Source of the DNA: JBJSXF01 sp046086225
Lineage (GTDB): Bacteria > Actinomycetota > Acidimicrobiia > IMCC26256 > PALSA-610
NCBI GenBank assembly: GCA_046086225.1
Contig: JBJSXF010000068.1
Span: forward strand, 1 to 6,553
Direction: 5' to 3'
Length of the DNA: 6,553 nt
A program made the translations under genes and the position numbers. Within the stretch, counting starts at the first letter, position 1; every line of letters starts with the position of its first letter. Below, one piece after another: positions 6,125 through 6,553 of the stretch. Below the pieces are notes generated by a model. The model did no database searches, was not told the DNA's origin, and worked only from the letters and a program-made list of their open reading frames with translations.

Positions 6125-6553
6125 GTGCGGATCGCCGACGCCGTCGACGCAGCGATGGAGGCAACGGTAGTGCCGAGCTTCACGCGGCTCGGACCCGTCG
6201 TGCGCTCCCGGCTCGAACACTGGTCACCCCCGACGGGCCGCCTCGCCGGGCGGGTGATCGTCATCACCGGCGCCACGTCGGGCCTCGGCCTCGCGGCGGC
6301 GCGGGCGTGGAGCGCGGCCGGCGCCACGATCGAGCTCATCGCCCGCAACCCGGCCAAGGCGGAAGCGACAGCCCACACGTTGCGCCGCGCCACGCCAGAC
6401 GCCGAAGTCGGGATCACGATCGCCGACACCGGCGACCTCGCCGCGATGCGCGCCGCCGCCGCGACCTTGCGGGGCCGCCACGCCCGCATCGACGCGCTCG
6501 TGCACAACGCCGGCGCGCTCGATCCGACCCATGCGTATGCCTCCGGCGGCATC
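6125..6553 (+). CDS. SDR family NAD(P)-dependent oxidoreductase, N-terminal part (DHRS12-like)
   Basis: The visible 143 codons encode the N-terminal part of a classical short-chain dehydrogenase/reductase Rossmann domain. The cofactor-binding TGATSGLG is at 48-55. Arg74 follows the second strand, where a basic residue usually favours NADPH. HNAG at 127-130 is the family's NNAG-type motif. The catalytic Tyr-X-X-X-Lys would lie beyond the window. The leading 40 residues (ATVVPSFTRLGP, then an Arg-rich amphipathic stretch up to GRLAGR) match the N-terminal extension I recall from the DHRS12-like group of actinobacterial SDRs. The substrate is unknown. The start is uncertain: GTG 6125 has no Shine-Dalgarno sequence but a -10-like element in the leaderless position; ATG 6155 and GTG 6104 are in-frame alternatives. 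The gene diverges from the TPR lipoprotein gene with 162 bases between starts. Confidence 0.9.
   Translation, partial: MRIADAVDAAMEATVVPSFTRLGPVVRSRLEHWSPPTGRLAGRVIVITGATSGLGLAAARAWSAAGATIELIARNPAKAEATAHTLRRATPDAEVGITIADTGDLAAMRAAAATLRGRHARIDALVHNAGALDPTHAYASGGI

Noticed and set aside
5963..6220. Upstream extension of the lipoprotein gene to an ATG at 6220
   Set aside because: It would bury the signal peptide and lipobox inside the protein and discard the well-placed GAGGAG before GTG 5962; the extension also overlaps the SDR gene.
6112..6552. Minus-strand open frame of 146 codons opposite the SDR gene
   Set aside because: The plus strand shows TGATSGLG and HNAG in correct order and spacing; the minus frame has no motif and is a shadow.

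Overview
This is a GC-rich stretch of chromosome-like DNA with dense genes and frequent GTG starts (three or four of the five genes). Together with the gene families, this suggests a high-GC actinobacterium, possibly of the Acidimicrobiia type. That placement is inference: the window holds no rRNA or other phylogenetic marker. I see no mobile element, CRISPR array, tRNA or phage gene, and no stretch over 300 bases without a gene.

Layout, left to right. (1) Bases 1-683, minus strand: the N-terminal 227 codons of an exported collagen-like protein. It has a signal peptide, a small two-cysteine module, a carbohydrate-binding-module-like segment, then Gly-X-Y repeats built from a 36-bp DNA repeat that runs off the window edge. 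(2) Bases 858-1565, minus strand: a GT2 glycosyltransferase of the dolichyl/polyprenyl-phosphate sugar synthase type, followed by a candidate hairpin terminator. (3) Bases 1541-5404, plus strand: a 1287-residue membrane protein that joins an N-terminal GT-C (polyprenyl-phosphate-sugar dependent) glycosyltransferase-like half to a C-terminal YfhO/PTPS-related membrane half through a disordered 90-residue linker. Its start overlaps the start of the GT2 gene head to head. (4) Bases 5420-5962, minus strand: a 180-residue lipoprotein made almost wholly of four TPR repeats, convergent with the giant gene. (5) Bases 6125-6553, plus strand: the N-terminal part of an SDR oxidoreductase resembling the DHRS12 group, cut by the window edge. 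The 162-bp divergent spacer between genes 4 and 5 holds an 11-bp direct repeat, a 15-bp palindrome and a possible leaderless promoter.

How the genes may work together (inference). The GT2 enzyme would make a polyprenyl-phosphate-linked sugar on the inner face of the membrane. The GT-C half of its divergent neighbour would use such a donor outside the membrane. The YfhO-like half could be a second transferase acting on the same glycan or acceptor. The collagen-like protein, with Thr in the Y position of many triplets as in glycosylated bacterial collagens, lies just downstream of the GT2 gene on the same strand and is a possible acceptor. The lipoprotein and the SDR have no evident link to this pathway beyond adjacency.
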